Positions 8,359 to 17,103 of a stretch of DNA of 32,385 bases are shown here, one piece after another. The position numbers and the translations under genes were made by a program. How positions within the stretch are numbered: position 1 is the stretch's first letter; the number at the start of each line of letters is the position of its first letter. Under the pieces are notes generated by a model. That model did not search any database. It was not told where the DNA came from and saw only the letters and a list, made by a program, of their open reading frames with translations. The DNA is from Phosphoribacter sp035448065 (GTDB taxonomy: Bacteria; Actinomycetota; Actinomycetes; Actinomycetales; Dermatophilaceae): positions 1 through 32,385 of the forward strand of contig DAOTIG010000023.1 in the NCBI GenBank assembly GCA_035448065.1. The letters run 5' to 3'.

Positions 8359-9532
8359 CGGACACGTCCAGCTCGGCCTCGGCCACGAGGCGCTGCTGCT
8401 CGGGCGTGAGCTCGGGCGAGTCCAGCCACCCCTCGGGCAGCACGACCCGCTTCGGCGTGCCGGCCCGGCCACGCTGGCCCTCGGCGTCCTCGCCCGGCCA
8501 CGGCGCATCGCGGTCGAGGCGGGCCAGCAGGGCGTCGAGCGCCTTCAGCGAGTCGACGAGCGCAAGGTCGTGGCGCATCGTCGAGCCGGCCGGGAAGCCC
8601 TTGAGATACCAGGCGATGTGCTTGCGGATGTCGCGACAGCCTCGGCGCTCGTCGTCGTAGAACTCCACGAGGTATGCCGCGTGCCGCCGCAGCGTGTCGG
8701 CGACCACGCCCAGGGTGGGCTGCACCCGCACGCGCTCGCCGCGCATCGCCGCCTCCAGGTCGGTGAACAGCCAGGGCCGGCCGAGGCACCCGCGGCCGAC
8801 GACGATGCCGTCGCACCCTGTCTCGGCGATCATCCGGACGGCATCGTCAGCGCTCCAGATGTCGCCGTTGCCGAGCACCGGGATCTCGGTGACCGTCTCC
8901 TTGAGCGACCGGATCGCGGCCCAGTCAGCGGCACCCGAATAGTGCTGGGATGCCGTGCGGCCGTGCAACGCAACGGCACTCGCTCCCTCGGCCTGGGCGA
9001 TGAGCCCCGCGTCGAGGTAGGTGAGGTGCTCGTCGTCGATCCCCTTGCGCATCTTCACCGTCACCGGGATGTCACGCCGGCCCGCCTCCTGCACGACCGC
9101 GCCGACGATCGCCCGGAAGAGCTCACGCTTCCACGGCAGCGCCGACCCGCCGCCCTTGCGGGTCACCTTCGGCACCGGGCAGCCGAAGTTGAGGTCGAGG
9201 TGGTCGGCACGGTCCTCCTCGACGATGATCCGCGCCGCCGCCCGGGCCGTGACCGGGTCGACCGAGTAGAGCTGGACCGACCGCGGCGACTCCTGCGGGT
9301 CGTGCTCCATCAGCCGGAAGGTCTCCGCGTTGCGCTCGACGACCGCCCGGCTGGTGATCATCTCCGAGACGTAGAGCGTGTCCGGCGCGCCCTCGCGACA
9401 CAGCCGGCGGAAGGCCCGGTTGGTGATCCCGGCCATCGGCGCGAGGACCACGGCCGAGCCGATGGCGTGTCGCCCGATCCGCAGCGGACCCGGCAGCCCG
9501 GCGAGCGGCGGCGCGGCATACGAGGTTCTCAT
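8351..9532 (-). CDS. dusB: tRNA-dihydrouridine synthase (DusB family)
   Basis: A 393-aa FMN enzyme reducing uridine to dihydrouridine in tRNA. Visible motifs: VVLAPMAGITNRAFRRLCRE (FMN/TIM-barrel start), VSEMITSRA, LDLNFGCPVPKVTRKGGGSAL with the catalytic Cys, VTVKMRKG, ALHGRTA, VLGNGDI and DGIVVGRGCLGRPW, then the C-terminal helical tRNA-binding domain. ATG 9532 is preferred over the longer frame because no family residues precede it. There is no Shine-Dalgarno site; TGTGACAAT (an extended -10-like GACAAT at 9542-9547) lies 9 nt upstream, suggesting a leaderless mRNA. First gene of the dusB-ydeI-7195-dgt operon. Confidence 0.94.
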   Translation of the reverse strand: MRTSYAAPPLAGLPGPLRIGRHAIGSAVVLAPMAGITNRAFRRLCREGAPDTLYVSEMITSRAVVERNAETFRLMEHDPQESPRSVQLYSVDPVTARAAARIIVEEDRADHLDLNFGCPVPKVTRKGGGSALPWKRELFRAIVGAVVQEAGRRDIPVTVKMRKGIDDEHLTYLDAGLIAQAEGASAVALHGRTASQHYSGAADWAAIRSLKETVTEIPVLGNGDIWSADDAVRMIAETGCDGIVVGRGCLGRPWLFTDLEAAMRGERVRVQPTLGVVADTLRRHAAYLVEFYDDERRGCRDIRKHIAWYLKGFPAGSTMRHDLALVDSLKALDALLARLDRDAPWPGEDAEGQRGRAGTPKRVVLPEGWLDSPELTPEQQRLVAEAELDVSGG

Positions 9533-9606
9533 AGGGCGACCATTGTCACAGAGCGGTGCCGCCCATGCAGCCGAGCGCGCTCCGAGGAGCCTGGCAGCAT
9601 TGCCCC

Positions 9607-10071
9607 ATGGGGTATTTCGGCAGCTGACTGTGGCGCGACGGCACATGGTCCCGGCACGCGGCACACGACGTCCGAGCGGACGAGCACTCGCTGCACCTCG
9701 ACATCCACGACAGCGACGTCACGACGGTGCGCTACCACCCCGTCGGCTCCGGCTCCGGCGTCGCCTACCTCGGTGTCACCCCCCGGATCTACTTTGAGGA
9801 CCCGCGCGCGTCCGCGCCGACCGACGTCGAGCGCGAGGCTCGAGCGCTGGCCGCCTGGGCCACCGGCTCCTCACCGTCGAGCGCCGATCCCGTCGCCGCA
9901 CTCTCAGCCCGCATCCAGCCCTTGCTGGCGACCGACGACGAGGAGACGTGGGATGAGGCCGATCCGGTCGAGCTCGATGACAACGACCTCTTCGTCGAGC
10001 GCAAGACCCTCACGTTGATCGCCGTGCTCGGCCTGCCCGAGCCCGAGGGCTATTGGGACGACGCGGACTGA
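9607..10071 (+). pseudogene. Small conserved actinobacterial protein interrupted by in-frame TGA at codon 7
   Basis: Reading from ATG 9607 gives MGYFGS, then TGA (9625-9627), then an uninterrupted frame LWRDGTW...HLDIHDSDVTT...YHPVGSGSG...YLGVTPRIYFED, ending at 10071. The material on both sides of the stop looks like one protein: an MGYF start, a short Trp-rich strand, an IHDSD strand and a YLG-TPR-YFED motif. The downstream part remains open for 148 codons with no ATG before it; GTG 9727 would delete the first third of the domain. So this is a nonsense-mutated gene, a sequencing error, or a gene with an unusual start. I do not know the function of the family. Confidence 0.6.
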
Positions 10072-10098
10072 ACTGCCTCGGCTTTCTGCGGGAAAGCT

Positions 10099-10136
10099 GC
10101 CTGCAGAGCGGGACCCATGAGTCGCGCTGTGCAGGC
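10099..10136. terminator. Hairpin between convergent genes
   Basis: GCCTGCAGAGCG (10099-10110) and CGCTGTGCAGGC (10125-10136) form a 12-bp stem with one mismatch and a 14-nt loop. A smaller stem (GCTTTC/GAAAGC, 10081-10097) precedes it. Position between convergent ends fits a bidirectional terminator. Confidence 0.6.
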
Positions 10137-10158
10137 ACCTTGTGGCCGCGGCCCTGGC

Positions 10159-12051
10159 TCAGCGCGCCAATGCCAGCAGCGCGGCATACGGCGGCGTCCA
10201 CTCGTGCCCCTCGGCGCGCGCCTCGCAGCAGACCCCGTGCTCACCGAGGAGGGCGACGACCTCGACGGAGCTCAGATTGCCGGACAGGGCCAGTCGGGTG
10301 GCGAGGGCGAGCAGCGCCGACCGATGCTCGACGAGCACCAGACGGGCCCGGTCGACCAGGCCGGCGAGCACCTGCTCGACCGTCTCGTCGGTCACCGACG
10401 TGTTCATCGCGTGCTCGTGCTCGAGGGCGCGATCGGCATGCCAACGGTCGAAGCCGTAGCGGCGCACCGCATCGAGGACGAGCTCCGTGGCCCGGGCGCG
10501 GTCGGTGGCCCGACCGGCCGAGGCGTTGCCGACGCCGAAGACGAGCTCCTCGGCGAGCCCACCGGCCAGGGCGACGACCGCGAGGTCGGCCATCGAGTCG
10601 CGGGTGAGCATCGCGTGGTGCCGGTAGGTGAAGCCGTCCGCGTCGGTGCCGGCCGCGCGGGCCGTGAGCTGCAACGGCGCGAGACCGAAGAGCGCGGCAT
10701 AGGCGAGGGCATGACCGGCCTCGTGCACGGCAACGCAGGCGAGCTGGTCGGCGCGTGCGGCGTCGCGCACCCGGTCCGCGCGCCCGGCGAAGGGCCAACG
10801 CTGCTGCTCTGGCACCACGGCGCCCCGTGCACCCACGGTGCCGACGAGCTCGCCGGCGGCCTCGTCGTAGTCCAGGTGCACCTCGTCGACGCCGGCGAGC
10901 GCGGCGAGGCACAGCAGCTTGGCGAGGTGGGTGCCCACGATGTCGCCGACGCTCGACAACGCCGGCCGCACGCCCTGCACCGGGAAGACCCCGTTGCGGT
11001 AGACGAGCCCGGACACCGCCGGGCCGACCTGCACGGCGATGCCGAGCCGCTGCCGAGCCTGCTCGGCGAGCCGCGCGATCTCGCGGGCGATGACCCGCTC
11101 GAAGTCGATCCGACGCAGGCTGCGATAGACGAGGTGGACATTGCCGAACCGGGCCACCTGCTCGGGGGTGAAGCGACGCCGCAGCGCCGCCTTGACGTCG
11201 ACCACCGAGACCTTGGCGGTGTATGCCGCGACGATGTCGGCGTCCACGTCGGCCTCGTCGGTGTCGCGGGCCATCGGGAAGGCCTCGTCGAGGTTGCCGC
11301 TGACGATGACGAGCAGCTGCCGGCAGTCGACCGGCTGGTGCAGCCGCTTGTCGGCGCGGGCCTGCTCGAGGCGGCGCAGGGCCTCGCCGTGGCTGAGGCC
11401 GGCGAGGGCGTCCAGGGGTGCGGGCAATCCGAGGGTGCGCTGCAGCGACCGGCCGTGCCACAGGCCGATCTCGTCCGGCTCCGTGGACCGCTTGCCCTTG
11501 GTTCGGCGGCGGATGATCGCGTCGCGGTCCTCGCGCATCGAGGCGATCAGCCAGTCGAGGTCCGGGCTGTCCCGGCGGCTGAGCCAGCCGTCGGAGAGCA
11601 GCTCCCAGAAGTCGCCGAAGCGGGTCTGCGGGATCGGATCGCCATTGGGGGTGAGGGTGCGGAAGCGCTGGATCTCGTCGGCGAGCAGGATCCCCGGCCG
11701 GGAGTCGAGGAGCCCGGCCTCGCCGAGCCGGTCGGCGACCAGCTCGTGGCGGCTCTCGGCATCGGTATGGCTCAGCTCGATCTCGACGAAGCGGTGCTGC
11801 AGGTCGAGCGATCGCACGAGCCGCCGGACCAGGTCGGTCTTGCCGACCCCGGTCATCCCCCCGAGATTGACGACGACCGGACGGGCGAGCACCTCGGGCA
11901 TGAGGTACCACACGGCCACGGCGTCGATGAGCTCGTCGATGACGGTGTCGATGCCGACGAAGTGGGCATGCAGGGCTGCCCGCGCCTGCTCGAGCCGAGC
12001 CTGGCGGGTCTGCACCTCCATGATGTCCACGCGGGTGGTCGTCGTCGTCAC
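10159..12051 (-). CDS. Soluble AAA+ ATPase (ClpB-D2/ClpX-like) fused to M41 (FtsH-type) zinc metalloprotease
   Basis: A 630-aa two-module protein. The AAA+ module (about residues 15-385) has Walker A GGMTGVGKT (64-72), Walker B GILLADE (Asp125/Glu126), sensor-1 Asn253 in IVSGN, an arginine-finger region RRRFTPEQVARFGNV (Arg301) that parallels EFLNRID of Clp proteins, and a sensor-2-like GVRP (360-363) after the NGVFPVQ turn, as in the GARP of ClpB/ClpX. The C-terminal module has HEAGH (443-447) and, 70 residues later, Asp517 in GRATDRARATEL after GGLAEELVFG, the three zinc ligands and layout of peptidase family M41. FtsH instead joins M41 to a classical AAA domain with two N-terminal membrane helices; none are seen here. 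The start GTG 12051 is chosen because a -10 (CATCCT) ends 8 nt upstream; ATG 12021 is the alternative. Likely an ATP-dependent cytosolic protease; substrates unknown. Confidence 0.85.
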   Translation of the reverse strand: MTTTTTRVDIMEVQTRQARLEQARAALHAHFVGIDTVIDELIDAVAVWYLMPEVLARPVVVNLGGMTGVGKTDLVRRLVRSLDLQHRFVEIELSHTDAESRHELVADRLGEAGLLDSRPGILLADEIQRFRTLTPNGDPIPQTRFGDFWELLSDGWLSRRDSPDLDWLIASMREDRDAIIRRRTKGKRSTEPDEIGLWHGRSLQRTLGLPAPLDALAGLSHGEALRRLEQARADKRLHQPVDCRQLLVIVSGNLDEAFPMARDTDEADVDADIVAAYTAKVSVVDVKAALRRRFTPEQVARFGNVHLVYRSLRRIDFERVIAREIARLAEQARQRLGIAVQVGPAVSGLVYRNGVFPVQGVRPALSSVGDIVGTHLAKLLCLAALAGVDEVHLDYDEAAGELVGTVGARGAVVPEQQRWPFAGRADRVRDAARADQLACVAVHEAGHALAYAALFGLAPLQLTARAAGTDADGFTYRHHAMLTRDSMADLAVVALAGGLAEELVFGVGNASAGRATDRARATELVLDAVRRYGFDRWHADRALEHEHAMNTSVTDETVEQVLAGLVDRARLVLVEHRSALLALATRLALSGNLSSVEVVALLGEHGVCCEARAEGHEWTPPYAALLALAR

Positions 12052-12059
12052 AATCGACC

Positions 12060-12098
12060 AGGATGCCCGCTGAGCGGGATTGCCTGCCAATGGTTTTC
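12060..12098 (-). promoter_or_regulatory. Promoter of the AAA+/M41 gene, GAAAA-N3-TTGG class
   Basis: On the minus strand: GAAAA (12098-12094), CCA, TTGGCA (-35, 12090-12085), a 19-nt spacer, CATCCT (-10, 12065-12060), then 8 nt to GTG 12051. The same arrangement occurs at 28927-28965 and 29536-29574. The upstream end overlaps the hydrolase stop codon, so the gene has its own promoter. Confidence 0.5.
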
Positions 12099-12807
12099 AG
12101 GTGACCTCGCGGGCGAAGCCGGCGATGATCGCGCTCGTCTGCCACGGTCGGGTGAGCGGCAGCAGGTGGCTGGCCCCACGGACGGTCCGGACCCGCGCGA
12201 ACCCCGCGGCCGCGGCATACCGGGCGCCGTCGATGCCGAGCTGGTCGAACTGCCCGCGCACGAGGAGGACCGGGCATTCGACCGCACGCAGCAGCTCGGG
12301 GCTCCCCCACGCCATCACCTCGGCCCACGAGTCGCGCACCGCGTCGAACCAGTAGCCCTCGTCGCGGATCGGCGCGAAGACCTCGGGGGCGGCCATTCGG
12401 CCGAGCATGCGGTCGTTGAGCCTGTTGATCCACGCCCGTGGTGCCCGGTCGGTCACCGCGCCGAGCGCTCGGTATGCCGCGGCGCCCGGTCCCCGCGGGA
12501 TGGCTGCGGCCCCGATGGTGACGAGGCCCGCCAGTCGCGCACTGTGCTCGGCGGCATAGGCCATCGCGACGTAGCCGCCCAGGGAGTGACCGGCCAGGAC
12601 GATGGGCTGCCCGGCTGCCGCCGAGTCGACTGCCGCGGCGACGGCCGCCGTGGCACTGGTCCGCGAGAACCGTTGCGCGGCAAGGGATCCATGCCCCGGC
12701 AGGTCCGGTGTCAGCACCTCGAACTCGGGCTCGAGCCACTGCCGGTGGGCCGCCCACTGCACCCCGCTGGTTCGTGAGCCGTGGACGAGGACCAGCCGGG
12801 TGCGCAT
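12097..12807 (-). CDS. Alpha/beta-fold hydrolase
   Basis: A 236-aa alpha/beta hydrolase. The oxyanion motif LVHGSRTSG near the N-terminus, nucleophile elbow AGHSLGGY (Ser about 95), acid GQFDQLG and base GASHLLPL form a complete triad, so it should be catalytically active as an esterase- or lipase-like enzyme; the substrate cannot be told. ATG 12807 follows GATAAT (12819-12814) by 6 nt, a leaderless arrangement that lies in the spacer after the preceding gene. No functional link with the AAA+/M41 protease downstream is evident beyond the shared strand. Confidence 0.88.
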   Translation of the reverse strand: MRTRLVLVHGSRTSGVQWAAHRQWLEPEFEVLTPDLPGHGSLAAQRFSRTSATAAVAAAVDSAAAGQPIVLAGHSLGGYVAMAYAAEHSARLAGLVTIGAAAIPRGPGAAAYRALGAVTDRAPRAWINRLNDRMLGRMAAPEVFAPIRDEGYWFDAVRDSWAEVMAWGSPELLRAVECPVLLVRGQFDQLGIDGARYAAAAGFARVRTVRGASHLLPLTRPWQTSAIIAGFAREVT

Positions 12808-12828
12808 AGGCCGATTATCCGGCGTCGC

Positions 12829-14118
12829 TCAGCCCTGACGCAGACTGACCGCCGTCGTTGCTGAGCCGGGCCGCGTGTCGAGCTCGCCGTCGGGAAGCAG
12901 ACCCTTCGGCAGAGCGGCGACCTGCCACTGCCGCCCGGACGTCACGTCCCAGGCGAGCAGGTTTGCCCCGGCCACCGATCGTGACGCGTAGAGCACGATG
13001 GTCGACGACGCCCAGCCCAGCGCCGAGCAGCACCCCTTGACGGAGCCCTCCTCAGGCGGCACGAGCAGCCGGGGCTGTGGGTCCCCGCTCGTCCGCACCG
13101 CGAGCAGCCCCTGGTACCCCTCGACCTCCGACTGAGGAGCGAGCCAGCTGCCGGACACCGCCCACTGGCCATCCGGCGACGTGACGGTGTCCCCCCAGAC
13201 CCCGACCGCCGCAACGCTCACGGTGCGCAGGTCGAGCGCCGTCCCGTCCGCGGCGTGCGTCCGGAGCTGGATCGTGCTCGCGGTCTCGTCGGGGGCATCG
13301 GGCAGCAGCTGATGAGGGTAGGCCGAGCTGCGCGCAGTGACCTGCTCGACCTGACGAGTGCTCGGATCGACCCGCCAGGCACTGGTGCCGGCGACGATGA
13401 GCGTCCGGCCGTCGGCCAGCCAGCCACCGACGGTGGCGTCGCGAACCGGCACCGGCACCCGCTGGACCGTGCCCGACCCCAGGTCGGCCACGACCACCTC
13501 ACCCGGCTGCAGGAAGGCCAGTCGAGTGCCGGAGCGATCGATGACCCGAGTGCCGAGCGGCAGGTAGGGGTCGTTGGTGTCGGCGAGGAAGGGCACCAGC
13601 GGCACGGTGTCGAGCTCGAGATAGCCCGGGGTCGGACGGCTCAGCCAGACGACGGGGTGGTAGCCGCCGGGCACCCGACGGACCAGCACCGCCTCCGCGC
13701 GCGCCCCGACGGGCAGCCCGGCACTCGCGCGGGGCAACGCGTCCTCGGGCGCGAAGCCGAGTGAGCGGGGCATCGGCGAATCTGCCAACCAGGGCAGCGT
13801 CGCCTCCAGGGTGGGAGCCACGGCAGGGTATGCCGCCGCCCCGCGCACCGTGGCCACCGGCCTCGCGGACGGGTCCGTCGCGGTCGCGAACGTCGCGACG
13901 GTCGTGATCGAGGTGGCCGGGTCGGCCCGCACGGGTGCCCGGTCACTGGCCGACCAGGCCACGACCCCGACGACAGTTGCTGCTGCCACTGCGGCGGTCA
14001 CCAGCGCGCGGTCCCGACGGCGAGCGGATTGTGCTGCGGCCCAAGCCTTCTCGGCCAGATCGGGCGCGGGCACATCCTGGGCGGCGCGCTCGAGCAGAGC
14101 GCGCAGGTCGTCGGTCAT
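12829..14118 (-). CDS. Membrane-anchored propeller-like protein, partner of ECF sigma factor
   Basis: A 429-aa protein: a short cytoplasmic region (about 1-36; LRALLERAAQDVPAPDLAEKAWAAA), one transmembrane helix (about 37-57; ALVTAAVAAATVVGVVAW) and a large extracytoplasmic domain with WD40/TolB-like repeat character (DRSGTRLAFLQPGEVVVADL, SPDGQWAVSGSWL, LGWASSTIVLYAS). Its ATG overlaps the sigma-factor stop (ATGA, 14115-14118), so the two are translationally coupled. The topology fits an anti-sigma or sensor role for the upstream ECF factor, but no classical zinc anti-sigma motif (HxxxCxxC) is visible, so this is inference. Two adjacent Cys (GCCSALGW) might form an extracytoplasmic disulfide or metal site. 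Confidence 0.75.
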   Translation of the reverse strand: MTDDLRALLERAAQDVPAPDLAEKAWAAAQSARRRDRALVTAAVAAATVVGVVAWSASDRAPVRADPATSITTVATFATATDPSARPVATVRGAAAYPAVAPTLEATLPWLADSPMPRSLGFAPEDALPRASAGLPVGARAEAVLVRRVPGGYHPVVWLSRPTPGYLELDTVPLVPFLADTNDPYLPLGTRVIDRSGTRLAFLQPGEVVVADLGSGTVQRVPVPVRDATVGGWLADGRTLIVAGTSAWRVDPSTRQVEQVTARSSAYPHQLLPDAPDETASTIQLRTHAADGTALDLRTVSVAAVGVWGDTVTSPDGQWAVSGSWLAPQSEVEGYQGLLAVRTSGDPQPRLLVPPEEGSVKGCCSALGWASSTIVLYASRSVAGANLLAWDVTSGRQWQVAALPKGLLPDGELDTRPGSATTAVSLRQG

Positions 14119-14639
14119 GGCTGGCCTCCGATGGTCGGTCCGGAGAGGTCGGCAGTGGAGAGATCGGCATCGGGCAGCGCCGCGCGCAGCCGCTGCAGCG
14201 CCGCGTGGGTCTGGCTCTTGACCGTGCCGGTCGAGATGCCGAGCAGGTGGGCGGTGTCGCGCTCACTGCGGTCCTCGAGGAAGCGCAGCACGACGATGGC
14301 GCGCTGCTTCGCGGTGAGGGTGTCCAGCGCCGCCGCGGCGTCGATCCGCGCGTCGACGTCCGCCGCTGGGTCGGCGACCTGATCGGGCAGGGCCGTCACG
14401 CGCTGCCTCCGGCGTTCCCGGGATCGGCTGCGCCACAACGAGATCGCGTCACGATAGACGATCTGACGCAGATAGGCGTCCGGGTGCCCGTGCCGGACCC
14501 GGGGCCAGGCGCGCGCGAGCTTGACGAGGGCCTCCTGGAGCAGGTCCTGCGCCTCGTGCAGGTCGCCACACACGAGGTATGCCGCGCGCAGCCAGCCGTG
14601 CTCGCGCGCCCGTACGAAGGCGGCGAACTCCTCGTCCAT
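14115..14639 (-). CDS. SigE-family ECF RNA polymerase sigma factor
   Basis: A 174-aa sigma-70 family protein with region 2 (AAYLVCGDLHEAQDLLQEALVKLARAW, then PDAYLRQIVYRDAISLWR) and region 4 (LTAKQRAIVVLRFLEDRSERDTAHLLGI followed by GTVKSQTHAALQRLR). This is the layout of the actinobacterial SigE-family group. ATG 14639 is chosen because GGAGGT lies 6 nt upstream; the upstream frame has no conserved residues. TTGACA at 14676-14681 (minus strand) could be a -35 element, without a clear -10. The C-terminal tail overlaps the membrane protein gene. Confidence 0.9.
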   Translation of the reverse strand: MDEEFAAFVRAREHGWLRAAYLVCGDLHEAQDLLQEALVKLARAWPRVRHGHPDAYLRQIVYRDAISLWRSRSRERRRQRVTALPDQVADPAADVDARIDAAAALDTLTAKQRAIVVLRFLEDRSERDTAHLLGISTGTVKSQTHAALQRLRAALPDADLSTADLSGPTIGGQP

Positions 14640-14695
14640 GCCCACCTCCGTCCGGTTTCGGCTTCTCGTCCACCCTGTCAACGGCACCGACCTGA

Positions 14696-15203
14696 TGGAA
14701 GGTTGTCCCGCGCCTGCAGATCATGGCCCGCACCGCCTTACCGAGCGGCACGGTCTTCCCCCATCCTCGCCCGGCTCGAGGGGGTCGGCTGGCTCGAGAG
14801 CGGCTGGGAGGACGTCGACCCGACGGTCGTCGGCCGCCCGGCCCTCCGCTACTACCGGCTGGCCCTCGCGATCCTGCCGCGGTCGGCTCGCAGCCGGTAT
14901 GCCGCCGAGTGGCGCGCCGACCTGGCTCAGCTCCCCGAGGACCCCACGGCCACCCACGCCTACGCCCGCAGCCTGCTGCGCGGCGCGCCGGAGCTCCGCC
15001 GCGCGCTGGGCCGCGCCGAGGGCGGCATACCGCTGCGGTGTCGGTTGGGGTGGCATCGCTATGTCGACGTCCACGACAACCCCGAGAGCTGGCGCTATGT
15101 GAGCCGGCATTGCACCCGCTGTCCGCGGATCGTCGACCAGGGTGCCGGAGCACCGGCCGGGGGGAGCCTCACCGGCGTGCAGACCCACAGTCTGGGCCGC
15201 TGA
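14696..15203 (+). pseudogene. PadR-like transcriptional regulator with single-base frameshift and short N-terminus
   Basis: The plus frame around ATG 14723 reads LPSGTVFP, the core of a PadR winged helix, and then loses sense. The +1-shifted frame continues it exactly with ILARLEGVGWLESGWEDV...GRPALRYYRL, the PadR wing and recognition region. The junction is a run of five C (14758-14762); four C would restore one frame, LPSGTVFP-ILARLEG. Only about 10 residues precede LPSGTVFP before an in-frame stop (14693-14695), so helix 1 is also missing. After the PadR part, a long tail includes RYAAEWRADLAQLP and a possible zinc-ribbon remnant (LRCRLGWHRY...HCTRCPRI). Either a degraded gene or an assembly error in the homopolymer. 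Confidence 0.6.
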
Positions 15204-15294
15204 TCGGGCGCCCGACAACTACACCACGTTCACCCCCGGGCTCGACCCGACAACGTGCCGGTCAACCCGAAGAAGTTCCTGGGGTGAAGTGCCC

Positions 15295-15317
15295 CTTTAT
15301 CGGGTCACCCGATAAAG
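15295..15317. terminator. Hairpin at the 3' end of glyS
   Basis: CTTTATCGGG (15295-15304) and CCCGATAAAG (15308-15317) form a perfect 10-bp stem with loop TCA, directly after the glyS stop. The 115-nt spacer from 15204 also has a perfect 12-bp palindrome TCGGGCGCCCGA (15204-15215) and an inverted pair TTCACCCC/GGGGTGAA (15229-15236, 15281-15288) that could fold around the intervening sequence. Likely bidirectional termination. Confidence 0.7.
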
Positions 15318-15318
15318 C

Positions 15319-16722
<1,404 letters not shown>

Positions 16723-16729
16723 GAGGGAC

Positions 16730-16774
16730 AGGCTATCGGGAGTGCGCGGGGGCCCCGACCGCGTCCCGTAGCCT
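16730..16774. promoter_or_regulatory. Divergent pair of leaderless -10 elements (glyS and 16782 gene)
   Basis: TAGCCT occurs on both strands in the 59-bp spacer: minus strand 16735-16730, 7 nt before the glyS ATG, and plus strand 16769-16774, 7 nt before GTG 16782. No clear -35 is seen for either. Neither start has a Shine-Dalgarno site. Confidence 0.5.
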
Positions 16775-16781
16775 TGGCCGC

Positions 16782-17066
16782 GTGAGTCTGCCCTTCCGCT
16801 CCCGGGTCGAGCACGCGTCCGCGCCGTGGATCGACAAGCTCAACGGTATGCCGCGCGTGCTGCCCTTCCTCGTCGTGCTCGCGCTCATGCTCGCCGGCGC
16901 CTTCGTGCCGAAGGTGGGCTTCCTCTTCACCCTGCTCATCGCCGTCTTCCTCGGCTGGATCCTCTTCCTCACCTGGCCGCGGCTCGGGCTGCCCGAGAAG
17001 CTGCTGCGGTTCGCGGTCCTCGGCATGGTGCTGGCCATGGTGGCCGTCCAGGCCTTCCCGCGCTGA
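16782..17066 (+). CDS. Small integral membrane protein, possibly DUF6703
   Basis: A 94-aa protein with a polar N-terminus (about 1-25) and three hydrophobic helices (about 25-42 VLPFLVVLALMLAGAFV, 46-65 GFLFTLLIAVFLGWILFLTW, 74-91 LRFAVLGMVLAMVAVQAF). A protein of this size next to glyS is usual in related actinobacteria, and I recall the DUF6703 label for it, without certainty. The start GTG has a -10 7 nt upstream and no ribosome site. The function is unknown. Confidence 0.7.
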   Translation: MSLPFRSRVEHASAPWIDKLNGMPRVLPFLVVLALMLAGAFVPKVGFLFTLLIAVFLGWILFLTWPRLGLPEKLLRFAVLGMVLAMVAVQAFPR

Positions 17067-17069
17067 GTT

Positions 17070-17084
17070 TGACAATCATTATCA
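17070..17084 (+). promoter_or_regulatory. Zur box upstream of znuA
   Basis: TGACAATCATTATCA is a 7-1-7 palindrome with one mismatch and fits the Fur-family Zur consensus (TGAtAATnATTATCA type). It lies 19 nt before the znuA ATG and overlaps TTGACA (17069-17074), a candidate -35, so bound Zur would block transcription. The zur gene itself is the last gene of the operon. Confidence 0.85.
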
Positions 17085-17087
17085 CTA

Positions 17088-17102
17088 GGTCCACAGTGGA
17101 CC
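17088..17102 (+). promoter_or_regulatory. Perfect 15-bp palindrome immediately before the znuA start
   Basis: GGTCCAC-A-GTGGACC is a perfect 7-1-7 palindrome ending one nucleotide before ATG 17104. It could be a second operator or a hairpin over the ribosome-binding region. It does not resemble a Zur box. Confidence 0.5.
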
Positions 17103-17103
17103 C

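Noticed and set aside
10117..12777. 886-codon plus-strand ORF and 838-codon alternative minus frame over the AAA+/M41 and hydrolase genes
   Set aside because: They are low-complexity Arg/Gly/Asp translations antisense to, or out of frame with, genes that have complete catalytic motifs; typical for GC-rich DNA.
15204..15318. Riboswitch or T-box in the glyS 3' spacer
   Set aside because: The region is downstream of glyS on its strand, and no T-box or riboswitch core sequence is seen; simple terminator structure explains it.
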